In this document: positions 34,300 to 43,022 of the stretch, in pieces
Layout of the letters: each line of letters opens with the position of its first letter
Numbering within the stretch: position 1 is the stretch's first letter
Origin: Kitasatospora aureofaciens
Lineage (GTDB): Bacteria > Actinomycetota > Actinomycetes > Streptomycetales > Streptomycetaceae
Reading direction: 5' to 3'
DNA: 64,000 bases
Assembly: GCA_000720845.1 (NCBI GenBank)
Contig: JODU01000001.1
Span: 62,001 to 126,000, forward strand
Notes under the pieces: model-generated
What the model saw: only the letters and a program-made list of their open reading frames with translations
Databases searched by the model: none
What the model was told of the DNA's origin: nothing
Translations under genes and position numbers: made by a program

Positions 34300-35219
34300 G
34301 CGGGAGCTCCCCCGGTCGGGTCGGAAGGTGTCGCCGGTGTCGCCGCCGCACTCGGTACGTGCTTGGTGAACTCGTCGTGTCCCGGCCAGGAGAGGACGAC
34401 CTCGTCGCCGGCCAGCCGGGCGCGGGCCAGTACCGGTGTCATGTCGCGGCCGGGGGCCGACGCCAGCGCCTCGGCCGCCGTGGCGCACTCCGCGAGGCCG
34501 CGCAGGGTGGCGACGGTGGGCGGCATCATCAGCAGCTCGCCCTTGTCGTACCCGGCGGTCGCGTCCGCCGGGGTGATCCACACCGTGCGGTCGGCCTCCG
34601 TGGAGGCGTTGCGGGTGCGCTGCCCCTCGGGAAGCGCGGCCACGAAGAACCAGGTGTCGTAGCGCCGGGACTCGAACTCCGGGGTGATCCAGCGCGCCCA
34701 GGCGCCCAGCAGGTCGGAGCGCAGGACGAGGCCCCTGCGGTCCAGGAACTCCGCGAAGGACAGCTCACGGTCGACCAGCGCGGCGCGGTCCGCCTCCCAG
34801 TCCGCGCCCGTCGTGTCGCCGGCCACCGAGTCGCCGGTCGGACCGGCGAGCAGGACGCCGGCCTCCTCGTACGTCTCCCGTACGGCCGCACAGACGATCG
34901 CCTGGGCGCCCGCCTCGTCGACGCCGAGCCGGTCCGCCCACCACGCGCGCGTGGGGCCCGCCCAGCCGATGTCGCGGTCGTCGTCGCGCGGGTCGACCCC
35001 GCCACCCGGATAGGCGTACGCGCCGCCGGCGAACGCCATGGAGGTGCGGCGACGCAGCATGTGGACGACGGGGCCGGAACCGGTGCCGGTGTCCTTGAGA
35101 AGCATGACGGTGGCCGCGCGCCTCGGCGTGACCGGGGTGAGGGTGCCGGCCGCCAGCGCGCGGATGCGGTCCGGCCACTCCGGTGGGTACCACTGACCAT
35201 TCGCCTGACCATTCGCCAT
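34296..35219 (-). CDS. Nudix-fold protein
   Basis: A 307-residue protein of the large Nudix family often found beside this MBL hydrolase in actinobacteria. The fold is recognisable from FAGGAYAYPGGGVDPRDD and CAAVRETYEEAGVLL, a Nudix-like helix with the RExxEEAG core; an insertion separates the halves of the box. Its substrate is unknown. The start ATG 35219 lies at the beginning of a short tandem (CGAATGGTCAG repeated), with no strong ribosome-binding site. It is translationally coupled to the MBL hydrolase downstream. Confidence 0.8.
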   Translation of the reverse strand: MANGQANGQWYPPEWPDRIRALAAGTLTPVTPRRAATVMLLKDTGTGSGPVVHMLRRRTSMAFAGGAYAYPGGGVDPRDDDRDIGWAGPTRAWWADRLGVDEAGAQAIVCAAVRETYEEAGVLLAGPTGDSVAGDTTGADWEADRAALVDRELSFAEFLDRRGLVLRSDLLGAWARWITPEFESRRYDTWFFVAALPEGQRTRNASTEADRTVWITPADATAGYDKGELLMMPPTVATLRGLAECATAAEALASAPGRDMTPVLARARLAGDEVVLSWPGHDEFTKHVPSAAATPATPSDPTGGAPA

Positions 35220-35278
35220 GGCCGGAGGCTATCCGGTGACGGGCGGATGTTCGAGTGGCCCCCGGGGCCCGGTGGGCG

Positions 35279-36343
35279 TCAGGAGGGCAGGCCGGTCAGC
35301 CACTCGGTGAGCAGCCGGTTCGTCTCCTCGGGGCGCTCCTGCTGGAGCCAGTGGCCGCAGCCGTCGAGGACGTGCGAGGCGTGCAGGCCGGGCAGGGTGA
35401 CCGGATACGCCTCGATCGCGTCGGTCAGCCAGGTGGTGGAGGCGTCCAGGCCACCGCCGAGGAACAGCGACGGCTGGGTGATCGGGGCGCCCTCGTGCGC
35501 GGCCAGGTCGGCCCAGTCGCGGTCCATGTTGCGGTAACGGTTGAGGGCGCCGGTCAGGCCGGTCCGCTCGAACTCCCCGGCGTAGACGTCCAGGTCCTCC
35601 TCGGTCAGCCAGGAGGGCAGCCGCCCGGCGGCCGGGAACCGGTCGCGCATCCTGCCGCCGGGGGCGACGAAGTGCGGGTCGGGCTCCGCCGGGCCGGGCA
35701 TGGTGTCGGCGGACAGGGCGGCGTAGAGGCCGGCGAGCCAGCCGCGTACGTCGGGCTCGATCTCCGCCTCGGCGCGGCCGGGCTTTTGGAAGTACGAGAC
35801 GTAGAACTCCTGCCCGGCGAAGGGCCCGGCCGGGTCGCTCATGCCGGCGAAGACCTCGCTGGGCTTCGGGCCGCCCGGCGGGGTGTACGGCACGCTCAGC
35901 AGGCCCACCGCGCGGAAGACGTCGGGGCGCAGCAGCGCGGAGTGGGCGGCGATGTTCGCGCCCCAGTCGTGGCCGACGATCACGGCGGAGCTCTCGCCGA
36001 GGGCCTCCACCACGGCGACGCCGTCCGCCACCAGGTCGAGCATCCGGTACGCCTCGACGGCGTCCGGCCGCGAGGAGCGCCCGTAGCCCCGGACGTCGAC
36101 GGCGACGGCGCGGAACCCGGCGGCGGCCAGCGCGGGTAGCTGGTGGCGCCAGGAGTACCAGGACTCGGGGAAGCCGTGCACGAGCAGGACCAGTGGTCCG
36201 CTGCCCTGCTCGACCAGGTGGATCCGGCCGGCGGGCGAGGGCACCAGCCGGTGGACGGGCGACCCGGCTGTCCGTCCGGGCCGGTGGGACCGCTGGTCTT
36301 CCTGCTGGTCGGCCTGTCGGTCGGTCACGGGCGGCTGCGGCAT
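35279..36343 (-). CDS. Alpha/beta hydrolase, epoxide-hydrolase family
   Basis: A 354-residue enzyme. The nucleophile elbow GHDWGA has Asp, the oxyanion motif is HGFPESWYSWRHQ, and the late His is in GCGHWLQQERP, an epoxide-hydrolase-type triad. The cap domain is long, with Tyr residues in FYVSYFQKPG that could polarise an epoxide. ATG 36343 is preceded by AGGAGGAGCC, an excellent ribosome-binding site, so the frame open to 36622 is not used. It resembles the hydrolase at 27878-28846 but with a longer cap; a broad detoxifying or lipid-related role is possible. It stands alone. Confidence 0.9.
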   Translation of the reverse strand: MPQPPVTDRQADQQEDQRSHRPGRTAGSPVHRLVPSPAGRIHLVEQGSGPLVLLVHGFPESWYSWRHQLPALAAAGFRAVAVDVRGYGRSSRPDAVEAYRMLDLVADGVAVVEALGESSAVIVGHDWGANIAAHSALLRPDVFRAVGLLSVPYTPPGGPKPSEVFAGMSDPAGPFAGQEFYVSYFQKPGRAEAEIEPDVRGWLAGLYAALSADTMPGPAEPDPHFVAPGGRMRDRFPAAGRLPSWLTEEDLDVYAGEFERTGLTGALNRYRNMDRDWADLAAHEGAPITQPSLFLGGGLDASTTWLTDAIEAYPVTLPGLHASHVLDGCGHWLQQERPEETNRLLTEWLTGLPS

Positions 36344-36486
36344 GGCTCCTCCTGGCGCAAACGGTCGGTACGGCCCCCCGTCCACGGCAGGGACCACCGA
36401 CCGAGGGCCGGCTCCCGCGCCGAACGGGGCGCCGGAACCGATCCTGCGGGGCCGGGGCGGCGGGGGCGAGGTTTGTTGCCGACCTG

Positions 36487-36528
36487 GCAACGCGCGGGGC
36501 CGTCGGCGCAACGCGCGTGGCCGTCGGC
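36487..36528. repeat. 21-bp tandem duplication
   Basis: Two copies of a 21-bp unit starting GCAACGCGCG differ at one base. They lie in the 294-bp gap between ridA and the hydrolase, next to a GCCGCCCG/CGGGCGGC hairpin that may end the leftward ridA transcript. The rest of this gap shows no gene. Confidence 0.4.
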
Positions 36529-36637
36529 GCGCTCTGGCTGCCGGTCCCGTCGGCCGCCCGTGATGCCGCGGGCGGCGGTTGGAGCCAGAACCGCGTCCCG
36601 GCGTCCCGCTCCGTCGGCGCACGGGGAGCCCGGTCCG

Positions 36638-37105
36638 CTACGGCTGGACGAGCTCCACCTGGATCTCGACCTCCACCGGCGCGTCCAGCGGGAGGACCGC
36701 CACGCCGACCGCGCTGCGGGCGTGCACGCCCTTGTCGCCCAGGACCTCGCGGAGGAGTTCGCTGGCGCCGTTGATCACGCCGGGCTGCCCGGTGAAGTCG
36801 GTCGCGGAGGCGACGAAGCCGACGACCTTGACGACACGCGCGACGCGGTCGAGGTCACCGGCGACGGACTTCACGGCGGCCAGGGCGTTCAGCGCGCAGG
36901 TGCGGGCCAGCTCCTTGGCCTCGTCCGGGGTGACCTCGGCACCGACCTTGCCGGTGACCGGGAGCTTGCCCCCCAGCATCGGCAGCTGGCCGGAGGTGTA
37001 GACGTACGGGCCGGACTGCACGGCCGGCTGGTACGCGGCCAGCGGCGGGACGACCTCGGGCAGCGTCAGACCGAGCTCGGCGAGCTTCGCCTCGACAGCG
37101 CTCAT
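36638..37105 (-). CDS. ridA: RidA-family enamine/imine deaminase
   Basis: A 155-residue protein of the YjgF/YER057c/UK114 family. Recognisable are the N-terminal VEAKLAELGLTLPEV, typical of the 150-residue subfamily, GPYVYTSGQLPM, and SAVGVAVLPLDAPVEVEIQV near the C-terminus. The conserved Arg that binds the substrate carboxylate (VHARSAVG) is present. Such proteins hydrolyse reactive enamines made by PLP enzymes, protecting them. The start ATG 37105 overlaps the DUF4177 stop by 4 bp, showing translational coupling. Confidence 0.9.
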   Translation of the reverse strand: MSAVEAKLAELGLTLPEVVPPLAAYQPAVQSGPYVYTSGQLPMLGGKLPVTGKVGAEVTPDEAKELARTCALNALAAVKSVAGDLDRVARVVKVVGFVASATDFTGQPGVINGASELLREVLGDKGVHARSAVGVAVLPLDAPVEVEIQVELVQP

Positions 37106-37263
37106 GCCTGCTTCTCCCGCTTCAGGTAGGCGACGAGCTGCTCGGGGTTGTTCGGCCCGGGCACGACCTGGACGAGCTCCCAGCCGTCCTCGCCCCAGGT
37201 GTCCAGAATCTGCTTCGTGGCATGGACGAGCAGCGGCACGGTTGCGTATTCCCACTTGGTCAT
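37102..37263 (-). CDS. DUF4177 small protein
   Basis: A 53-residue protein reading KWEYATVPLLVHATKQIL then DTWGEDGWELVQVVPGP. The Trp-Gly-x-x-Gly-Trp-Glu-Leu signature is the DUF4177 mark. The fold is presumably a small beta-sheet; no activity is known. It overlaps ridA by 4 bp and is divergent from the first ArsA-like ATPase, with 129 bp between. Confidence 0.9.
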   Translation of the reverse strand: MTKWEYATVPLLVHATKQILDTWGEDGWELVQVVPGPNNPEQLVAYLKREKQA

Positions 37264-37392
37264 GCGGCCGACTCTAGCCGTTGGCCGGGGCACCCCCGCA
37301 GCCGCTGTCCGGGCATCCGCGCGCGCCGTCCGCGGCGACGTTGTCCACAGCCTCCGGCGTACTCGGCGCGCGGACTGGTTACGCTCGAATAC

Positions 37393-38370
37393 GTGAGCAG
37401 GCTCCAAGTCGTCAGCGGCAAGGGCGGTACCGGCAAGACCACGGTGGCCGCGGCCCTCGCGCTGGCCCTGGCCACCGAGGGGAAGCGCGCGCTTCTCGTC
37501 GAGGTCGAGGGCCGCCAGGGCATCGCGCAGCTCTTCGAAACGGAGGCGCTGCCTTATGAGGAGCGGAAGATCGCCGTCGCTCCCGGGGGCGGGGAGGTGT
37601 ACGCCCTCGCCATCGACGCCGAACTGGCCCTTCTGGACTACCTCCAGATGTTCTACAAGCTGGGCAGCGCCGGACGGGCCCTGAAGAAACTCGGCGCCAT
37701 CGACTTCGCCACGACCATCGCGCCGGGGGTCAGGGACGTCCTGCTGACCGGGAAGGCGTGCGAGGCGGTCCGGCGCAAGGACAAGCAGGGCCGGTTCGTG
37801 TACGACTACGTCGTCATGGACGCCCCGCCGACCGGCCGCATCACCCGCTTCCTCAACGTCAACGACGAGGTGGCCGGGCTCGCGAAGGTCGGCCCCATAC
37901 ACAATCAGGCGCAGGCCGTGATGCGGGTGCTGAAGTCGCGGGAGACCGCCGTGCACCTGGTGACGCTGCTGGAGGAGATGCCGGTCCAGGAGACCGTGGA
38001 CGGCATCGCCGAGCTGCGCACCGCGCGCCTCCCGGTGGGCCGGGTCGTCGTCAACATGGTCCGGCCCCAGACCCTGGACGCCACCGACCTGGAGCTCGTA
38101 CGGGAGACACCGCGTACGGCCCTGGCCCGGTCGCTGTCCGGGGCCGGGCTCGGCGGGGCGCGGCGGGGCGGGCACGCCGAGCGGCTGGTGGACCCGCTCC
38201 TCGCCCAGGCCGGGGAGTACGCCGAGCGGTACGCGCTGGAGCAGGAGCAGCGGGCGGTCCTCGGCGAGCTGGGCCTGCCGACGCACGAACTGCCGCTGCT
38301 CACGGAGGGCATGGACCTGGCGGGCCTGTACGAACTGGCCACCGAGCTGCGGAAGCAGGGGATCGCATGA
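37393..38370 (+). CDS. ArsA/Get3-like ATPase, first of a pair
   Basis: A 325-residue P-loop ATPase with the intact deviant Walker A GKGGTGKTT (residues ~9-17, signature Lys present), Walker B-like YDYVVMDAPPTGRI, and a C-terminal helical region. It belongs to the arsenite-ATPase-like family, but no arsenic genes are present. TACGCT sits exactly 7 nt before GTG 37393, so the message is probably leaderless. The stop overlaps the second ATPase by 4 bp; the two probably form a heterodimer, as ArsA/Get3 halves do. Confidence 0.88.
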   Translation: MSRLQVVSGKGGTGKTTVAAALALALATEGKRALLVEVEGRQGIAQLFETEALPYEERKIAVAPGGGEVYALAIDAELALLDYLQMFYKLGSAGRALKKLGAIDFATTIAPGVRDVLLTGKACEAVRRKDKQGRFVYDYVVMDAPPTGRITRFLNVNDEVAGLAKVGPIHNQAQAVMRVLKSRETAVHLVTLLEEMPVQETVDGIAELRTARLPVGRVVVNMVRPQTLDATDLELVRETPRTALARSLSGAGLGGARRGGHAERLVDPLLAQAGEYAERYALEQEQRAVLGELGLPTHELPLLTEGMDLAGLYELATELRKQGIA

Positions 38371-39785
38371 GTCCGGACGACCCGGCCCGCCACCAGGAGG
38401 GCGCGCGCCGCCTGAGCCCCGCGCGCGTGCTCGACGTCGACCGCCTGCTGGAGGACCCGCGCAACCGCATCGTGGTGTGCTGCGGTTCGGGCGGGGTCGG
38501 CAAGACGACCACGGCGGCGGCGCTGGGCCTGCGCGCGGCCGAGCGCGGCCGCAAGGTGGTCGTCCTCACCATCGACCCGGCCCGGCGGCTCGCGCAGTCC
38601 ATGGGCATCGACTCCCTGGACAACACCCCGCGCCGGGTGAAGGGCGTCGACGACTCGGCGGGCGGCGAGCTGCACGCCATGATGCTCGACATGAAGCGGA
38701 CCTTCGACGAGATCGTCGAGTCCCACGCGGATCCCGAACGGGCGGCGGCGATCCTGGGCAACCCCTTCTACCAGTCGCTGTCGGCCGGCTTCGCGGGCAC
38801 GCAGGAGTACATGGCGATGGAGAAGCTGGGGCAGCTGCGGGCGAAGGACGAGTGGGACCTCATCGTCGTCGACACGCCGCCGTCCCGCTCGGCGCTGGAC
38901 TTCCTGGACGCCCCCAAGCGCCTCGGTTCCTTCCTGGATGGCAAGCTGATTCGCGTCCTGCTGGCCCCGGCCAAGGTCGGCGGCCGGGCGGGCATGAAGT
39001 TCCTGAACGTCGGCATGTCGATGATGACCGGCGTTCTGGGAAAGGTGCTGGGCGGGCCGTTCCTCAAGGACGTGCAGACCTTCGTGGCCGCGATGGACTC
39101 GATGTTCGGCGGGTTCCGTACGCGCGCGGACGCGACGTACAAGCTGCTCCAGGCGTCCGGGACGGCGTTCCTGGTGGTCGCGGCCCCGGAGCGGGACGCG
39201 CTGCGCGAGGCAGCGTACTTCGTGGAGCGGCTGGCCGCCGAGGACATGCCGCTGGCCGGTCTGGTGCTCAACCGGGTCCACGGCAGCGGTGCCGACGGGT
39301 TGTCGGCCGAGCGCGCACTCGCCGCCGCGGAAAATCTTGAGGATCCCCGCATTGTGGATCAGGACGGCGGGAAAGCTGGAGTTCGTACCTCTCCCGGCAA
39401 CTCTCCCGACACGCACGGCAGTTCAGGACCGGCCGACTCCGCCCACGACGACTCGGCCTCCGATGCCTCGCCCGAGGCTCCCGACCCGTCTCCCGAGGCC
39501 CCCGACACCTCTTCGGAGGTCGCCGACAGCTCCTCCGAGGCCCCCGACGCACCGGAGCGGTCCGTCGACGCCCTCGCCGCCGGCCTGCTGCGGCTGCACG
39601 CCGAGCGCATGCACCTGCTCGCCCGCGAGCAGCGCACACGTGACCGCTTCACCGCGCGTCATCCCGAGGTGGCGGTCACCGAGGTGGCCGCGCTGCCCGG
39701 CGACGTGCACGACCTCGCGGGACTGCGGGACATCGGGGCACGCCTCGCGACCGGCCGGCCCGAGCTGCCCGAGCCGGGCGCCTGA
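38367..39785 (+). CDS. ArsA/Get3-like ATPase, second of a pair, with acidic repeat insert
   Basis: A 472-residue ATPase coupled to the preceding gene (ATGA). Its P-loop is CGSGGVGKTT: the catalytic Lys is kept but the signature Lys of the deviant Walker A (GKGG) is Ser, suggesting that the active site is completed by the partner. Later motifs are IDPARRLAQ, DLIVVDTPPSRSALDF and LNRVHG. Between residues ~345 and ~395 is an Asp/Ser/Pro/Glu-rich insert with imperfect repeats (SPEAPD, SSEVAD, SSEAPD), then a helical C-terminus. The role is unknown; a developmental or membrane-protein targeting role is possible. Confidence 0.88.
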   Translation: MSPDDPARHQEGARRLSPARVLDVDRLLEDPRNRIVVCCGSGGVGKTTTAAALGLRAAERGRKVVVLTIDPARRLAQSMGIDSLDNTPRRVKGVDDSAGGELHAMMLDMKRTFDEIVESHADPERAAAILGNPFYQSLSAGFAGTQEYMAMEKLGQLRAKDEWDLIVVDTPPSRSALDFLDAPKRLGSFLDGKLIRVLLAPAKVGGRAGMKFLNVGMSMMTGVLGKVLGGPFLKDVQTFVAAMDSMFGGFRTRADATYKLLQASGTAFLVVAAPERDALREAAYFVERLAAEDMPLAGLVLNRVHGSGADGLSAERALAAAENLEDPRIVDQDGGKAGVRTSPGNSPDTHGSSGPADSAHDDSASDASPEAPDPSPEAPDTSSEVADSSSEAPDAPERSVDALAAGLLRLHAERMHLLAREQRTRDRFTARHPEVAVTEVAALPGDVHDLAGLRDIGARLATGRPELPEPGA

Positions 39786-39826
39786 TCCGGCCCCCGGGCT
39801 CCCGGATCCCCGGGGCCCTTGCGGGG

Positions 39827-40165
39827 TCAGCCCACGGCCGCGTAGTTCTCGTACACCTCGTCGTCGTCGAGGGGCACGATGCCGACCCCTCGTTCGTACT
39901 CCGTCCGCGCCGTCTCGAGGAGCCGGCGCCAGGAGGTCACGGTGGGCCGCCTGCGCAGCAGTGCGCGGCGTTCCCGCTCCGTCATGCCTCCCCACACGCC
40001 GAACTCGACGCGGTTGTCGAGCGCGTCGGCCAGGCACTCGGTCCGCACCGGACATCCGGTGCACACCGCCTTGGCCCTGTTCTGCGCTGCTCCCTGAACG
40101 AACAGTTCGTCCGGATCGGTAGTGCGGCAGGCAGCCTGCGCACTCCAGTCGGTTACCCAGCCCAT
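39827..40165 (-). CDS. wblA: WhiB-like regulator WblA
   Basis: A 112-residue WhiB-family iron-sulphur protein. The [4Fe-4S] ligands are Cys13, Cys35, Cys38 and Cys44 (C-x21-C-x2-C-x5-C); GVWGG at 57-61 contacts the sigma factor, and a basic stretch RRALLRRR follows. Length and sequence match WblA, a global repressor of antibiotic production and activator of sporulation. A longer frame to 40222 exists, but ATG 40165 gives the canonical protein. It is divergent from the PBP gene across 460 bp, consistent with the complex promoter region known for wblA. Confidence 0.96.
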   Translation of the reverse strand: MGWVTDWSAQAACRTTDPDELFVQGAAQNRAKAVCTGCPVRTECLADALDNRVEFGVWGGMTERERRALLRRRPTVTSWRRLLETARTEYERGVGIVPLDDDEVYENYAAVG

Positions 40166-40625
40166 ACCGGCGCCGTCCTCTCCCGAATCGAGGCTCCCCC
40201 ACGGCGGCAGCGGCATATTCACCGCCGCCAGTTGAGGACGTTACGGAAGGTGGGCACAGCGCAACACCCCCTTCGGGCCCAATCTTGAATGGCCCGAACG
40301 GACTATGGGTAAGCGGCAGATCACCCGGGGGAGTGAGCTGGCGACATGCGCGACGATCCCGACATACGGGTCATCTCTGTTGCGCCACAACGGACACCGG
40401 TTGACACACAAGGCGGATTCGGACACGCATCCCCCACGCCGTGACACGCGCCGGTACACACCAACGCGCCCTCAGCGGGGCCCCCTCGAAAAAAATTCGA
40501 GCAGGTCCGGAACGATTCGGGGTCGCCGGACGTATTGATACGTGGCCTCACTGCTGTGACAGTTGAGTGCAGCTTAGGCCAAGGCATATACGCGTGTCCG
40601 GCGAATGAGAACGTAGGCTGCCTCC
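40166..40625. other. Long divergent regulatory region between wblA and the PBP gene
   Basis: 460 bp with no plausible gene. The right end holds a sigma-70-type promoter for the PBP gene (40563-40592). The middle is relatively A+T-rich (for example CGAAAAAAATTCG near 40490). The left part is presumably the wblA promoter and 5' leader. I could not identify specific operators. Confidence 0.6.
40563..40592 (+). promoter_or_regulatory. Vegetative-type promoter of the PBP gene
   Basis: TTGAGT (40563-40568) and TATACG (40587-40592) with an 18-bp spacer match the HrdB-type consensus well. Transcription would start near 40599, giving a ~27-nt leader to ATG 40626. Confidence 0.6.
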
Positions 40626-42911
40626 ATGCCAAAGAAGCGCTCGGGCGGTGGTCTGTCGCCAACGCAGCAGGCCGCCAAGTTCCTCGGTGTCAGTGTGCTC
40701 GCGGGAGCAGTGCTGGCCGGCATCGCGTTGCCCGCCGTGGGCGCGCTGGGCCTGGCCGCCAAGGGGTCGGTGGAGAGCTTCGACGCCCTCCCGGCCAACC
40801 TGAAGACTCCTCCGCTGAGCCAGCGCACCGCCATCCTCGACGCCGAGGGCGGCACCATCGCCACGGTCTACTCGCGCGACCGCACGGTGGTCGACCTCAA
40901 GGACATCTCGCCGTACATGCAGAAGGCGATCGTCGCGATCGAGGACTCGCGCTTCTACGAACACGGCGCGGTCGACCTGAAGGGCGTCCTGCGCGCCCTC
41001 AACAAGAACGCGCGCAGCGGCGGGGTCTCCGAGGGCGCGTCCACGCTCACCCAGCAGTACGTCAAGAACGTCTTCGTGGAGGAGGCCGGCGACGACCCGA
41101 CGAAGGTCGCCCAGGCCACCCAGCAGACCATCGGCCGCAAGATCCAGGAGCTGAAGCTCGCGATCCAGGTCGAGGAGGAGCTGGGCAAGAAGAAGATCCT
41201 CGAGAACTACCTGAACATCACGTTCTTCGGCCAGCAGGCCTACGGGGTCGAGGCTGCCTCTCAGCGGTACTTCTCCAAGCACGCCAAGGACCTCAACGTC
41301 CAGGAGGCCGCCCTCCTGGCCGGCATCGTCCAGTCGCCCAGCCGGTACGACCCGGTCAACGACGAGGCGGAGGCCACCAAGCGGCGCAACGTCGTCCTGA
41401 CGCGCATGGCCCAGGTCGGCGACATCTCCCCGGCCCAGGCCGAGAAGGCGAAGAAGGCACCGCTCGGGCTGAAGGTCAGCAAGCCCAAGAACGGCTGCAT
41501 CACGGCCGTGAACGACGCGAGCTTCTTCTGCGACTACGTGCGCGAGGTCTTCCTGAGCGAACCGGTCTTCGGCAAGACCCGCAAGGACCGGGCCAAGGTC
41601 TGGAACCAGGGCGGCCTGACCATCCGTACGACGCTCGACCCGCAGGCACAGGAGTCGGTGCACCAGTCGCTCAAGGACCACGTCAAGAAGTCGGACTCGG
41701 TCGCCGCGGCGAGCACCCTGGTCGAACCGGGCACCGGCCGGATCGTCGCCATGGGCCAGTCGAAGCCGTACGGCTACGGCAAGAACGAGACCGAGATCAA
41801 CTACTCGGTCGACCACGCGGTGGGCGGCTCCAACTTCGGCTTCCCGACGGGTTCGACGTTCAAGCCCTTCCTGGCGGCCGCTGCCCTGGAGGAGAACGTA
41901 CCGGCGACGAAGGAGTACGCGTCGCCGTACGACATGGACTACCCGAGCCCCATCCAGACCTGCGACAGGCCCTGGATCAACGACAACGGCTACCGCGTCG
42001 AGAACGAGAACGAGTCGGAGGTCGGCCCGTACCGGCTGAAGGAGGCGATGGCCAAGTCGGTCAACACCTACTTCGTCCAGATGCTCGCCGACATCGGGCT
42101 GTGCCCGGTCTCCTCCATGGCGGACAAGCTCCACGTCCACCAGGGCAACGGCGACAAGCTGCCGCAGAACCCCTCCGCCCTCGCCCTCGGCTCGGTCGGT
42201 ATGTCCCCGCTGACGATGGCGAGCGCCTACGCGACCTTCGCCTCGCGCGGCATGTACTGCACGCCGGTCGCGATCGAGTCGATCACCCAGAAGGTCGGCA
42301 ACAAGCAGAAGTCGCTCGAGGTGCCGAAGTCGACGTGCTCGCGCGCCATGACGGAGAAGACCGCGGACAGCGTGAACACCCTGCTGCAGGGCGTGGTCGA
42401 CTCCGGTACCGGTAAGGCGGCCGGTCTGAGCGACCGCGACAACGCCGGCAAGACGGGTACGACCGACGAGCGCAAGAACGCCTGGTTCGTCGGCTACACG
42501 CCGAACATGTCGGGCGCCGTGTGGGTCGGCAGCGCCAGCCAGGAGGTCGAGATGAAGAACATCACGATCGGCGGCGTCTACCACCCCCTCGTCTTCGGTG
42601 GCGCGGTCCCGGGCCCGATCTGGAAGGACGCCATGACCGGCGCCCTGGACGGCAAGGACTCCCCCTCGTTCAACCTCGTCGACATCCCGGACGGCGACAA
42701 GAACAAGAACAAGGACAAAGACAAGGACAAGGACAGGGACAAGGGCCGCGACGGGGACAAGCCCGACGACGGGAACAACGGCGACGGGAACGACGACGAG
42801 GGCTTCATCGCCGGCCTGACCGACGGCGGCACCGGCAACGGCGGCGGGGACGGCGGCTTCCCCGGGAACCTGATCCAGGGCCCGGGCAACGGTCCCGGCG
42901 GACGGCGCTGA
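40626..42911 (+). CDS. Class A penicillin-binding protein (transglycosylase/transpeptidase)
   Basis: A 761-residue bifunctional peptidoglycan synthase. A short cytoplasmic start and one membrane helix (~18-45) precede the GT51 domain (catalytic Glu in AIEDSRFYEHGAVD; EGASTLTQQYVKN). The transpeptidase domain has Ser410 in STFK, SVN at 478-480 and K609 in KTGTT. The C-terminal tail is unusual: a Lys/Asn/Asp run (KNKNKDKDKDKDRDKGRD) followed by a Gly/Asn-rich end, which could bind the anionic cell wall. Five or so cysteines in the extracytoplasmic part (NGCIT, FFCDY, QTCDR, GLCPV, TSCSR-type) suggest disulphides. Likely promoter at 40563; terminator at 42928. Confidence 0.95.
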   Translation: MPKKRSGGGLSPTQQAAKFLGVSVLAGAVLAGIALPAVGALGLAAKGSVESFDALPANLKTPPLSQRTAILDAEGGTIATVYSRDRTVVDLKDISPYMQKAIVAIEDSRFYEHGAVDLKGVLRALNKNARSGGVSEGASTLTQQYVKNVFVEEAGDDPTKVAQATQQTIGRKIQELKLAIQVEEELGKKKILENYLNITFFGQQAYGVEAASQRYFSKHAKDLNVQEAALLAGIVQSPSRYDPVNDEAEATKRRNVVLTRMAQVGDISPAQAEKAKKAPLGLKVSKPKNGCITAVNDASFFCDYVREVFLSEPVFGKTRKDRAKVWNQGGLTIRTTLDPQAQESVHQSLKDHVKKSDSVAAASTLVEPGTGRIVAMGQSKPYGYGKNETEINYSVDHAVGGSNFGFPTGSTFKPFLAAAALEENVPATKEYASPYDMDYPSPIQTCDRPWINDNGYRVENENESEVGPYRLKEAMAKSVNTYFVQMLADIGLCPVSSMADKLHVHQGNGDKLPQNPSALALGSVGMSPLTMASAYATFASRGMYCTPVAIESITQKVGNKQKSLEVPKSTCSRAMTEKTADSVNTLLQGVVDSGTGKAAGLSDRDNAGKTGTTDERKNAWFVGYTPNMSGAVWVGSASQEVEMKNITIGGVYHPLVFGGAVPGPIWKDAMTGALDGKDSPSFNLVDIPDGDKNKNKDKDKDKDRDKGRDGDKPDDGNNGDGNDDEGFIAGLTDGGTGNGGGDGGFPGNLIQGPGNGPGGRR

Positions 42912-42927
42912 CCGACCCCTTCACCGA

Positions 42928-42966
42928 GTGAGGGCCCCCTCCGCTGGTCGCGGAGGGGGCCCTCAC
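42928..42966. terminator. Bidirectional terminator hairpin
   Basis: A perfect 17-bp stem (GTGAGGGCCCCCTCCGC and its complement) with a 5-nt loop TGGTC, between the convergent PBP and YqeY genes. It can serve both transcripts. Confidence 0.85.
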
Positions 42967-43022
42967 TCACTGCTCTTGCCGCTCTTGCCGCTCTTACTGC
43001 GTCACAACGGCGCCGCGGCGAC

